Positions 18,755 through 27,305 of a stretch of 64,000 nucleotides of DNA are shown here, one piece after another. The stretch's first letter is position 1. Every line of letters starts with the position of its first letter. The stretch spans positions 1,168,247-1,232,246 of the forward strand of contig NZ_VLLG01000003.1 in the NCBI RefSeq assembly GCF_007830125.1, read 5' to 3'. Source of the stretch: Chitinophaga japonensis. Lineage in GTDB: Bacteria > Bacteroidota > Bacteroidia > Chitinophagales > Chitinophagaceae. Made by a program: the position numbers and the translations under genes. The notes beneath the pieces are model-generated. The model did no database searches. It worked only from the letters and a program-made list of their open reading frames with translations, and was not told the DNA's origin.

Positions 18755-21700
18755 GGCTTGCCCGGTATTCCGTAGGCAGCATGTAATAAGCTTCCTTGAA
18801 GTATTTTACAAAATACTTGGTGTTGTTAAAGCCTACGGCATAGGCAATTTCGGAAACGGTCATGCGGCTCTTTTCCAGTAGCTGGGCGGCATGCCGGATG
18901 CGGATGGACCGTATCAGCTCTACCGGGGTTTGACCGGTAATGGCGGTGATCTTTTTGTACAGCGCGGCCCGGCTTACCAGCAGGGCCTTGCTGAGGTGCT
19001 CCACGGAAAAATCCGGGTTGTCCAGGTTCTGCTGTATCACTTCCGATGCGCGGGTGATCAGCGTTTCATCTTCTGTTACTACTGTCACGTTACCGGGCAC
19101 TACCTCCACCTGCCTGCGGTAGGTCCGGATCATATTTTCCTGCTGTGCCAGCAGGTTGCTGATGCGCGACAGCAGTATCTCGAAATTGAAAGGCTTGGTA
19201 ATAAAATCACTGGCGCCGGTGCTAAAGCCTTCCAATTGTATTTCTTCCGCGGAGCGGGCCGTGAGCAGTATCACGGGGATGCCGGCAGTGCGCTCGTCCG
19301 ATCTTATTTTGCGGCATAGCTCAATACCGTTCATTTCCGGCATCATAATATCACTCACCACCAGGTCGGGATGCTGGCCCAGCGTGCGCTGCCACCCTTC
19401 TTTCCCGTTGCCGGCTTCGACAATATTGAAATGGGCCCGCAGGTTGTCTTTCAGGTAAAAGCGGAAATCTTCGTTATCATCTATCAGCAGGATGGTGGAC
19501 CTTTTGCCGTCCTGCTCCCGTTTTTCTGTTGATGCGGTATGTCCATTGACGGGCGCTGCCTCCGTATGGTGGCCATTTAACGCCGGTACCCGGCGGGGTG
19601 CAGCGGCAGGCGACAACGGCAGGTACACGGTAAAGCAGCTCCCCTTCCCGGGCTCACTTTCCACGGCAATGCTGCCGCCATGCAGGCGCACGAATTCCCG
19701 GGTAATGGCCAGCCCTATGCCGCTGCCCTGCGCGGCCATGCCGCCGGGAACATTATCCGTATACTGGAAGAAGCGTTCGAAGATCCGCTCCTTTTTTTCT
19801 GCCGGTATGCCAATGCCCGTATCTGCCACAGCGATGGCGATGTGATCCGGGCTGTCTGTAACAGTAACGGATATACTGCCGTGCTCCGGGGTGAACTTGA
19901 ACGCATTGGAGAGGAGATTGAACAATATCCGCTCCAGCTTTACGCGGTCAAAGGAAGTAATGAAACTATCCACCGTGGCGCTGAAGCTGAGTTGCACCTG
20001 TTTTTTCTCCGCTATATCGGAGAAGGAGCCTACGGTGTGCCGGGTGAAGTTAATGATATCGTCTTCTGTTGGCTGCAGGTAGATCTCTTCTGTTTCCAGC
20101 TTGCGGAAATCCAGCAGTTGGTTTACCAGGTTCAGCAGGCGTTTGGCATTGCGGTGCACCAACTGCAGGTGCTTTTTCTGGTCGGTATCCTGCACGGCCT
20201 TCATCATTTTTTCCACCGGCGCCATGATCAGCGCCAGGGGCGTGCGGAATTCATGGCTAACGTTGGTGAAGAAACGGATCTTCATCATGTCCAGCTCGTG
20301 CATGCGCCGGGCTTCCCGCTGCTGGTGCAGGATCAGGAAGCGCATTTTGGCGCGCTGTATGATCAGTTGCCTGGCAAAAAGCAGGGCGGCTATGATCAGT
20401 AAGAAGTAAATGGCATAGGCCAGCGGGGTTCTCCACCAGGAGGGCAGTATGGTGATCTGCAGCCGTGTTTCCGGGTAAGGCGTCAGGCCGTTGGCCACCC
20501 GCACCCGGAAGGTGTAGCGGCCGGGATCCAGGTTGGTAAAGGTGGCCTTGCGCTGGTGCCCGTCCGCAGTCAGCCATACGTTGTTAAACCCTTCCAGCTT
20601 GTAGGCGTACCGTTCCTTGGCGGCAAAGGCATAATCCAGCGCCGCAAAGTCAATGGAAAATACATTCTCATTATACCGCAGGGTGATCGCGTCCGTTTCC
20701 GGCATGGCTTTTTGCAGCACCACCCTGCCATGCAGTTGCTCGCCCGCTGCCAAAGGCTGGTTGAACACCTGCAGGCCGGTCAGTATTACGCGGGGGGCCT
20801 GCTGGCGCTGGCGGATATTGTTGGGATGAAACAGGTTGAAGCCATGCGGCCCGCCAAACAACAGCTCCCCGCTGCGCAGCTTTAATGCGGCATTGGGATT
20901 GAAGTCCCTGCCCTGCAGTCCGCCCGATTCATCGAAATTGACAAAGCTGTAGCGCAGCGGTTCATCACCGGCGGCCTGGGCCACCTCCATTTTGCTGAGG
21001 CCATTGGGAGTGCTCATCCAGAGGTGATGGTCATTATCCTCCACGATGGTCAGCACGTTGTTGTCCGGCAGGCCGTCGTTCTTTTTAAATACGTGGAAGC
21101 TGTTCTTTTCCTTGTCAAACAGGTGCAGGCCCTCGTTGCTGCCGATCCATACCAGGCCACGGCTGTCCTGCAGGATGTAGTTGATATTGCTGTTGCTGAA
21201 GCTGCCCCCGTCATTATCCGTATAGCTGTAGTTGATAAAACGGCCGCTGCGTTTTTCCAGCACATCAATCCCGTTGTCTGTGCCCACCCAGATGTTGCCT
21301 TCCCGGTCTTCCATAATGGCGTCTATACGCTCGCCGTGTACGGACAGGGGCGCATCCGGGCTGAAATGGTAGAAGATGCCTTTCTCCCGGTCAAACCGGT
21401 CCAGGCCGGCGGCCAATGTGCCGATCCAGAGGTTGTGGCGTGAATCTTCATAGATCTCCCACACGCTTTCATCGGCCAGGCTGCTGCTGTTGTCCGGATC
21501 GTGCCGGTAGTGAATGAATTTTTTGCCGTCAAAGCAGTCCAGCCCGCCCAGGTAGGTGCCGATCCAGAGTTGCTGCTCATGGTCCATGCATAGTGATACG
21601 ATCACATCGGCGCTGAGGCTGTTGGGGTCAGCGGGATCATGCCGGTAGGTGGTGAAGCGGTTGGCCACCCGGTCAAAGTAGACCAGCCCTCCGCCGTTGG

Positions 21701-22862
21701 TGCCCAGCCAGATATTGCCTTTGTCGTCTTCCAGGAAGCGGTTCACATCCTCAAAGGGCAGGCTGTGCCGGTTGCCGATGTGGTGCCGGTACAGGGGGAA
21801 GCTGGACCGGTGCCCGTTAAAATAATTGATGCCGGTTTTGTAGGTGCCTACCCACATCACTTCCCGGTTATCACGGAACAGTGCATAGATGCTGTTCAGG
21901 CTCAGGCTGCGCTCATCTTCTTCGGCGTGCAGCAGGTAGTGTACGGACAGGTCCTTTTTGTCGATCACATTAATACCGCCATGGTCTGTGCCAACCCATA
22001 TTTTTTTGTAAGGGTCTTCCGCAATGCCGCCGGTGATCATATCGGCGTTCAGCGGATAAGCGCCGTTTTTTTTAAAGTGCAGCAGCCGGCCGGTGGCAGG
22101 GGAGTAGCAGAACAGGCCCTTGGGCTTTGTTTTCCCGGCATTGATCCATAGGTCATTATCCGAGTCAATGAACAGCTCATAGGGCAGCAGCTCCCCCGCA
22201 TTGGCATTTTGCAGGGCTGCTGTGCTGAATACGGTCCGCCGGTGCGTGCTGTCCAGTTGCTGGATAAAGCCGCTTTTATGCACCAGCCATATACAGTTGG
22301 CCGCATCTACGGCCATACCGGTAATGCCGGCATCCTGCGTATAGCCGGCAGGGTGGTATACCGGCAGTTGCCGTGTAGCCTTGGTGGCGTGGTCGTATTC
22401 ATACAGGGTAGATTGGCCGCTGAGGAACAGGAAGCGCTGTCGCTTGTCTTTCCGGATAGATAATATGTTGATGGCTGGTATTTTCAGCGAGGAGAGGTAT
22501 TGCCGGTAATTGCGGTTGAAGGTTTCAGTAACGGGATCGTACACACTGACGCTGTTCAGTGAGCTGATCCACAGTTTGCCGCCGGGCAGCTCAAAGATGT
22601 TTTGCACGCTGTTGCCCGCCAGGGAAGTGGTATCACCTTTTATTGCGCTGAACACCTTGAAGGTAAAGCCGTCATAACGGTTCAGCCCTGCCGCCGTCCC
22701 AAACCACAAGAAGCCTTTACGGTCCTGGAAGATACAGTTGACACGGTTATTGGATAACCCGTTCCTGATATCCAGCCTGGAGAACTGGTAAGGAGCGGGT
22801 TGCGCAGCACTGTTTAAAAAGCAATGCAATAACAGCAACGTGGAAAGGATCGCGCTCTTCAT
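18747..22862 (-). CDS. Hybrid two-component sensor (HTCS): periplasmic propellers, kinase, receiver, AraC output
   Basis: 1371 residues, typical for a Bacteroidota HTCS, an inner-membrane protein that senses a ligand and binds DNA directly. Order: signal peptide (to about 20); two seven-bladed Reg_prop propellers (repeats such as GFLWFGTAAGLNRYDG, GNIWVGTDNGIDVLE); a Y_Y_Y domain near 770 (NLDPGRYTFRVRVAN); a membrane segment (PLAYAIYFLLIIAALLFA); kinase H-box SHEFRTPLALI with His at about 870; ATPase boxes ending GSGIGLAITREFVRLHGG; a receiver with SDIMMPEMNG (Asp about 1171); and an AraC HTH (VSEIAYAVGFNNTKYFVKYF) at the end. All catalytic residues appear intact. It is the likeliest regulator of the SusC operon, which lies on the same strand beyond the plus-strand TA and AraC genes. 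Confidence 0.95.
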   Translation of the reverse strand: MKSAILSTLLLLHCFLNSAAQPAPYQFSRLDIRNGLSNNRVNCIFQDRKGFLWFGTAAGLNRYDGFTFKVFSAIKGDTTSLAGNSVQNIFELPGGKLWISSLNSVSVYDPVTETFNRNYRQYLSSLKIPAINILSIRKDKRQRFLFLSGQSTLYEYDHATKATRQLPVYHPAGYTQDAGITGMAVDAANCIWLVHKSGFIQQLDSTHRRTVFSTAALQNANAGELLPYELFIDSDNDLWINAGKTKPKGLFCYSPATGRLLHFKKNGAYPLNADMITGGIAEDPYKKIWVGTDHGGINVIDKKDLSVHYLLHAEEDERSLSLNSIYALFRDNREVMWVGTYKTGINYFNGHRSSFPLYRHHIGNRHSLPFEDVNRFLEDDKGNIWLGTNGGGLVYFDRVANRFTTYRHDPADPNSLSADVIVSLCMDHEQQLWIGTYLGGLDCFDGKKFIHYRHDPDNSSSLADESVWEIYEDSRHNLWIGTLAAGLDRFDREKGIFYHFSPDAPLSVHGERIDAIMEDREGNIWVGTDNGIDVLEKRSGRFINYSYTDNDGGSFSNSNINYILQDSRGLVWIGSNEGLHLFDKEKNSFHVFKKNDGLPDNNVLTIVEDNDHHLWMSTPNGLSKMEVAQAAGDEPLRYSFVNFDESGGLQGRDFNPNAALKLRSGELLFGGPHGFNLFHPNNIRQRQQAPRVILTGLQVFNQPLAAGEQLHGRVVLQKAMPETDAITLRYNENVFSIDFAALDYAFAAKERYAYKLEGFNNVWLTADGHQRKATFTNLDPGRYTFRVRVANGLTPYPETRLQITILPSWWRTPLAYAIYFLLIIAALLFARQLIIQRAKMRFLILHQQREARRMHELDMMKIRFFTNVSHEFRTPLALIMAPVEKMMKAVQDTDQKKHLQLVHRNAKRLLNLVNQLLDFRKLETEEIYLQPTEDDIINFTRHTVGSFSDIAEKKQVQLSFSATVDSFITSFDRVKLERILFNLLSNAFKFTPEHGSISVTVTDSPDHIAIAVADTGIGIPAEKKERIFERFFQYTDNVPGGMAAQGSGIGLAITREFVRLHGGSIAVESEPGKGSCFTVYLPLSPAAAPRRVPALNGHHTEAAPVNGHTASTEKREQDGKRSTILLIDDNEDFRFYLKDNLRAHFNIVEAGNGKEGWQRTLGQHPDLVVSDIMMPEMNGIELCRKIRSDERTAGIPVILLTARSAEEIQLEGFSTGASDFITKPFNFEILLSRISNLLAQQENMIRTYRRQVEVVPGNVTVVTEDETLITRASEVIQQNLDNPDFSVEHLSKALLVSRAALYKKITAITGQTPVELIRSIRIRHAAQLLEKSRMTVSEIAYAVGFNNTKYFVKYFKEAYYMLPTEYRASRK

Positions 22863-22879
22863 ACACAGGGGCTATAGAA

Positions 22880-22887
22880 CAAATATA
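22880..22887 (-). promoter_or_regulatory. Candidate -7 element (TATATTTG) for the HTCS gene
   Basis: Read on the minus strand this is TATATTTG, a full match to TAnnTTTG, 18 nt before the ATG. No clear TTTG -33 box is seen at the expected spacing. Confidence 0.4.
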
Positions 22888-22993
22888 AGATAGATTGCGC
22901 GAAACCAGCCATGACCGTTATCATGCAACCGGTTGTCGGTTATCATTTATGTTATATTTTTATAATTTGTATCTTGCCTGCCAAAATACGCCT

Positions 22994-23917
22994 ATGAAAC
23001 CGAGCATTACCAATTTCCCTGCGCAGCATTATCCTGGTGCGAGGTTCCAGCCATTGTTCTTATCCGTACTATGTTGCACCCTGTGCGTAACGCCGCTGCA
23101 AGCCCAGTGGTTAAAAAAGATGACCGATAAAATAAAGGGTAAGCCGGCCGGCAGCGCTGCTGCGCCGGCAACCGTGGAAGAGAAGGAAGAAGGTGATCCC
23201 CTGTACGTTAAGAAGGCGCCTAAGCCCGATCCTGCCCTGGTCATCGGTGGTGATGAAAGCGTGACCATCGACTCCACCTATGAATTTGATGTGGCTGTGT
23301 ACCAGGAGACCACCGCCCTGCAGGGCAACCAGGTAGTAAAGGACGGGGGCCAGGATATTGTGATCTACTACAGCAGCACCGCTCCCCGGTTCGGCATACA
23401 GATGAGCAGCAAAAGCACGTCTGCCCGCTACCAGTTCTACGCGGATTTTGAGCGGGAATCGCAATTGAGCATTACCTCCATCAATAAAATAGCCAGCGGC
23501 GAAAAACAAAAGCTGGACCTGAATAATATGGAGCCCGTGTTCCCCGGGGAAACGGGTTATATGAGCCAGTTGATACGCACCGGCGCTAAAAAGGTGATTG
23601 CCGGCGTGGCCTGCGAGGAGTACGTGGCGCAGAACAGCAGGGAGGATCCCCGCGTAACGGGTACTAACCATGCGCTGATGACGGCGCATGTGTGGGTGCC
23701 CATGGAGCCGCATACCCTGTTCCATGCCTATGGGCTGATCCCGGACAAATACAAGATACAGATCGAGAAAATGCAGGTGGAGGGCTCCTATGCGCCGGTG
23801 GTGCTGCCCCTGGAAATGTACCTGCAGTACGGCGATGGCGACCGGGTATACACCACCACTTCCGTGATCATTACCGGCGAACGGCGGAAAGTGAATATCG
23901 CGGATATCAATAATTAA
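22994..23917 (+). CDS. Secreted protein, DUF4412-like
   Basis: 307 residues from the ATG at 22994. The frame extends upstream to 22895, but the ATG at 22994 begins the signal peptide (FLSVLCCTLCVTPLQAQW). After the signal comes a low-complexity KGKPAGSAAAPATVEEKEEG linker, then a domain with YSSTAPRFGIQMSS and GVACEEYVAQN. This resembles DUF4412 proteins, which are exported and of unknown role. The last three residues before the stop (INN) and the stop itself are encoded by the left arm of an AT-rich inverted-repeat element. Confidence 0.7.
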   Translation: MKPSITNFPAQHYPGARFQPLFLSVLCCTLCVTPLQAQWLKKMTDKIKGKPAGSAAAPATVEEKEEGDPLYVKKAPKPDPALVIGGDESVTIDSTYEFDVAVYQETTALQGNQVVKDGGQDIVIYYSSTAPRFGIQMSSKSTSARYQFYADFERESQLSITSINKIASGEKQKLDLNNMEPVFPGETGYMSQLIRTGAKKVIAGVACEEYVAQNSREDPRVTGTNHALMTAHVWVPMEPHTLFHAYGLIPDKYKIQIEKMQVEGSYAPVVLPLEMYLQYGDGDRVYTTTSVIITGERRKVNIADINN

Positions 23918-23992
23918 TAATGAATAATCGCGACAAGCGTGCTGTAATGGAACACCTGTGTAACCGATATTTTTAATTATTCATTATTAATT
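23912..23992. repeat. AT-rich inverted-repeat element, copy A
   Basis: A perfect 17-bp inverted repeat (AATTAATAATGAATAAT at 23912-23928, reverse complement at 23976-23992) surrounds a 47-bp core that includes GTAATGGAACACCTGTGTAACCGAT. The core is related in reverse orientation to those of the elements at 34025 and 35174. It lies between convergent genes and supplies the stop codon of each. Confidence 0.85.
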
Positions 23993-24699
23993 AAACGGGC
24001 TTTTTTCAGCAGGTCCTCCAATTGCGCCTGCTTGTGGGCCACCTGTACCAGTTCCGGCATGTAGGGGAAGTTCCGGTGATCCATGCCAAATTTCCGGAGC
24101 AGGTAGAGGTCCAGTTCTTCGGCGGTTTTGCGGTGATCCGCATAATCGCGCAGGAAGAACAGGAAACGCTGTTGCTCCTGCTCCGACAGCAGGACCAGCG
24201 CAATTTTTTCCTTCAGCGGGTTGCCGCAGTTGAGATGGAATATTTCCAGCGCCTGCGCCAGCAGTTTGCGGGAGAGGCGCTCCTTTTGGGCGGGCAGCCA
24301 CAACAGGCAGCAGTATTCCACGGCGGGGTCCTCAAAGTACGCAACGCCCGGTTCCTCCTCATCCTGCCAGGTAGTGGCCCATTCCAGCAGGTCTTCCGGG
24401 GAAATATCCCCGTTCACGCAAGTTTCCAGGTGATGCAGCAGGCCATTGCGGGTAGGGGTGGTGTCGCTTGCCTGGGATACCTGGTCTACAATGTCCTGGT
24501 AAAAGGACGGGTTGATCTTGCTGGCAGTGATGATCAGCAGGTTGGTGATATTGGCCGGGGTGGGCTCCCCGGGCAGGGATAATTCCAGCAGGTCAGCCGT
24601 TTCATCCATGATCTCCTGCCTGGTCCTGGCTCCCTGCAAATAGGATTTTATAAGGGTGATAAAATAGGTAGCTGTTACCGGTGGCAGCTCATTCTTCAT
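23977..24699 (-). CDS. Conserved-looking protein of unknown function
   Basis: 240 residues with no signal peptide or membrane segment, so probably cytoplasmic. It is helical and Leu/Glu-rich, with motifs ITLIKSYLQGARTRQEIMDE near the N-terminus and DPAVEYCCLLWLPAQKERL in the middle. I recognise no family. The last residues (INNE) and the stop come from the right arm of an inverted-repeat element, so the natural end of the ancestral protein may have been different. The ATG at 24699 is the first available start. Codon use matches its neighbours. Confidence 0.65.
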   Translation of the reverse strand: MKNELPPVTATYFITLIKSYLQGARTRQEIMDETADLLELSLPGEPTPANITNLLIITASKINPSFYQDIVDQVSQASDTTPTRNGLLHHLETCVNGDISPEDLLEWATTWQDEEEPGVAYFEDPAVEYCCLLWLPAQKERLSRKLLAQALEIFHLNCGNPLKEKIALVLLSEQEQQRFLFFLRDYADHRKTAEELDLYLLRKFGMDHRNFPYMPELVQVAHKQAQLEDLLKKARLINNE

Positions 24700-25041
24700 G
24701 CGGGTATAGCGTTTTTACAGGGTAAACTTACGTTTTTTCCATCATACCGCCCGCAAGCCGTTAATTTACTGGAAGTAGTAGACACTTGCTGTGCATCTTA
24801 TTTGTACTTTTAACGCATTCTACAGTCCGGGTACAAGGGGGAAAAACCACAACATCTATTGGACATGTATTTGCATGTGAGCAATGAGTATCATTTATAC
24901 AGACCCTATGAAATCGAGCATGATACATTTTCTCACGCCGAGACATATGAATGCGGGATTTATCTCGGTCATAATTAAATTTCAATTAATCTCGATGCAT
25001 CTTCGATGTCATCCGGCCTCTGAAAAACAAAATATTGACGG
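24700..25041. other. 342-bp intergenic region between divergent genes
   Basis: AT-rich compared with the flanking genes. It must contain the promoters of the minus-strand gene ending at 23977 and of the secreted protein starting at 25042. A near-match to the -7 element (TAAATTTC) lies around 24975. A 74-codon minus-strand frame here has no support. I see no repeat, RNA or strong hairpin. Confidence 0.5.
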
Positions 25042-26859
25042 ATGAAATTGTGCCGGAAACCGATCTTTATGGGAAAACGTGTGTGGCTGCGTATAGCGGC
25101 GCTTTACCTTGTTTTTTTGACAACCTGTTTTATGCACCCGGCTTGCGCCCAGCATATACCGGTGGAAAATCCTTCCCTGGAGGGTACCAATTCCGGCATT
25201 AACAAGGTGCCGCAAGGCTGGTTCAAAGTTTCCGGTACGCCGGATGTACAGCCGGGCGTATTTCATGCCAGGCAGCCCCCTTCCAGCGGGCTGCATTATA
25301 TGGGCATGCACAGCGGCCCCAAACAGGTAGAGGCCATAGGGCAGGCGCTCCGGGATAGCATCAAAGGGGGATTAATGTACAGCATGTCTTTGGACCTGGC
25401 TTATGCGCGCGATTATTATTATAGTAATTGTTACGGCAACCTGGCTATTTTCGGCGGCAATACGCCCGGCGACTCTGCGGAGCTGCTATGGATGTCCACA
25501 CCGTTCACCCATGAGCAGTGGAAAAGGTACGACGTGGTTTTTACGCCTTCCAAAAGCTATAAATATATTTCACTGTGGGCCTATCCTACAGCCCCCTGCA
25601 GTGCCAGTCCCGTAGGAGTGGCCGTGTTGCTGGATAATATCTCCGCCAGTATCCGGCAGATCGTTAAAACGGAGATCAGCAGCACGCCCGCCTGCGCCAA
25701 TGCGCCTACCGGTACGGCCACTATCAGGATAACCGGCGGCCAGGCGCCTTATCAATATGTATGGAGCCCGGGTAATTATACAACGGCCAGCATCCGGAAT
25801 GTGCCGGCAGGCATTTACCAGGTAACTGCTACGGCGGCCAACGGCCTGGTGGTAAAAGAACAGGTGGAAGTAAAAGCTTCTGATATGGCGGCGGACGCCA
25901 CCGTGACCACCTCTGCCTGCTACGATGATAACAAAAGCCGGATATCCCTGGAGGTGTCCGGCGGCATTCCGCCCTATGCCTATACCTTGAATGGCCATCC
26001 CTCCGGCAGCCCGGAATTTTATGATGTAAAGCCCGGTGACTACACGCTGATCGTACAGGACCAGCAGGTATGTGCAGATACCTTTCTCCTAAAGGTGCAA
26101 CCACCTCCGCCCTTGTCTGCAGCGGTGCATACAGTACCGGTATCCTGCAGCGAGGATACGGCCGGCAGCATCATACTGCAAATGCAGGGCGGCACGCCGC
26201 CTTACGCTTACCAGGTAGGCGGCGGCGCATGGCAGGCGGACAGCGTGTTGCGCGGCCTGAAGGCCGGCTTTTACCAATACGAGGTGAAGGATGCCCATGC
26301 CTGCAGCATCAGCGGCGAGGCGGAAGTGCCGGTAGACCCTTCCTCGCAGCCTGTTGTAAACGCCATTATCAAACCCAATAGCTGCAGCGAGGCCATAGAC
26401 GGGCAACTGGTACTGGAGGTGCGGGGCGGGGCTGCGCCGTACTCGTATCGTATCAACAAAGGAGAATGGCAGGACGGGCCGGTCTTTAACCGTTTAAAGA
26501 CCGGTGTTTACCATTATGAAGTAAAGGACCAGCAGCAATGCAGTGTGCAAGGCACTATCACCATCACTTCACCCTGGCAGAATTGCCTGGTAGTGATGCC
26601 TACTGCATTCAGCCCCAACGGGGATGGTAATAATGATGTGTTCAGGCCCAAAGTGTATGACGATATCAGCAACTATCATATCCGCATCTTTAACCGATGG
26701 GGCGCTGTGATCTATGAAGGCAATGATCCCCGGACGGGATGGGACGGCGTTTATAAGGGCGCGCGGCAGGACCCGCAAACCTATGTTTATATATGTACCT
26801 ATGCAGACCGGGACCATGTGCCGCAGGAGCTGAAAGGTACGGTCACTTTAGTAAGATAG
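25042..26859 (+). CDS. Type IX-secreted SprB-repeat protein (gliding-motility type C-terminal domain)
   Basis: 605 residues. The signal peptide ends near residue 37 (FMHPACAQ). Residues 38-210 form a beta-rich domain beginning IPVENPSLEG, similar to carbohydrate-binding-like modules. Next come four SprB-type repeats, each with GGxxPYxYxxxxG-like cores (GGQAPYQYVWSPG, GGIPPYAYTLNG, GGTPPYAYQVGGG, GGAAPYSYRINKG). The C-terminus carries the type B sorting domain, with MPTAFSPNGDGNNDVFRPKV and FNRWGAVIYEGND. It should be exported by the type IX system and attached to or shed from the cell surface. An alternative start at residue 10 (MGKRVW) is possible. It ends within the start of a GAAGTAGG-type repeat. 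Confidence 0.9.
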   Translation: MKLCRKPIFMGKRVWLRIAALYLVFLTTCFMHPACAQHIPVENPSLEGTNSGINKVPQGWFKVSGTPDVQPGVFHARQPPSSGLHYMGMHSGPKQVEAIGQALRDSIKGGLMYSMSLDLAYARDYYYSNCYGNLAIFGGNTPGDSAELLWMSTPFTHEQWKRYDVVFTPSKSYKYISLWAYPTAPCSASPVGVAVLLDNISASIRQIVKTEISSTPACANAPTGTATIRITGGQAPYQYVWSPGNYTTASIRNVPAGIYQVTATAANGLVVKEQVEVKASDMAADATVTTSACYDDNKSRISLEVSGGIPPYAYTLNGHPSGSPEFYDVKPGDYTLIVQDQQVCADTFLLKVQPPPPLSAAVHTVPVSCSEDTAGSIILQMQGGTPPYAYQVGGGAWQADSVLRGLKAGFYQYEVKDAHACSISGEAEVPVDPSSQPVVNAIIKPNSCSEAIDGQLVLEVRGGAAPYSYRINKGEWQDGPVFNRLKTGVYHYEVKDQQQCSVQGTITITSPWQNCLVVMPTAFSPNGDGNNDVFRPKVYDDISNYHIRIFNRWGAVIYEGNDPRTGWDGVYKGARQDPQTYVYICTYADRDHVPQELKGTVTLVR

Positions 26860-26863
26860 GGGA

Positions 26864-26911
26864 CGTAGGAGGTAGGAGGTAGGAAGTAGGAGGTAGGAAA
26901 TAGGAGGTAAG
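26864..26911. repeat. Dispersed GAAGTAGG-type repeat, copy B
   Basis: Seven tandem heptamers of the form GTAGGAG/GTAGGAA/ATAGGAG with no mirrored right arm. It lies directly between the convergent secreted-protein and response-regulator genes. Confidence 0.75.
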
Positions 26912-26919
26912 ACGGTGCG

Positions 26920-27303
26920 TTACATTTCCTCTGTGCCTTTGTTGAGGATTTTTTGAATGACAGCGTGCAGGTTCTTAAAAACAAATGGTTTGGTGACATA
27001 GCCGTCCGCCCCTTTTTCCAGCGCCAGGTCTATTTCCTCTATTTCGGTTTTGGCAGTAAGCATAATAACGGGAATCTTGCGCAGGGCATCGTCCTGTTTG
27101 AACAGCTCCAGCAGTTCATACCCGTTCAGCACCGGCATGTAAATGTCGCTGATAACAAGATCAGGTTGGTTGAGCCGGGCCTGCGCTACCCCTTCCGCAC
27201 CGTTGGCGGCTACTATCACCCGGTACTGGTGCAGTTCCAGCAGGCTTTTCAGGGTGTCCAGCAAGCTCGGCTTGTCTTCAATAAGCAAAATTGTCCGGTT
27301 CAT
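26920..27303 (-). CDS. Single-domain response regulator (CheY-like)
   Basis: 127 residues comprising only a receiver domain. Acidic pair near the start (LLIEDKPSLL), phospho-acceptor Asp in LVISDIYMPVLNGYELLE (about residue 52), conserved Thr in IMLTAK and Lys in GYVTKPF. There is no output domain, so it signals through protein contacts or a phosphorelay. It starts 2 nt after the histidine kinase stop, so the two form an operon and probably a pair. Confidence 0.92.
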   Translation of the reverse strand: MNRTILLIEDKPSLLDTLKSLLELHQYRVIVAANGAEGVAQARLNQPDLVISDIYMPVLNGYELLELFKQDDALRKIPVIMLTAKTEIEEIDLALEKGADGYVTKPFVFKNLHAVIQKILNKGTEEM

Positions 27304-27305
27304 TG

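Noticed and set aside
24761..24985. 74-codon minus-strand open frame in the intergenic region
   Set aside because: No recognisable motif, atypical composition with many Cys/His, and it lies where promoters are expected.
26799..26999. 66-codon minus-strand open frame through a GAAGTAGG repeat
   Set aside because: Its middle is only the translation of the heptamer repeat (TSYFLPPTSY-like), and it overlaps the ends of two real genes.
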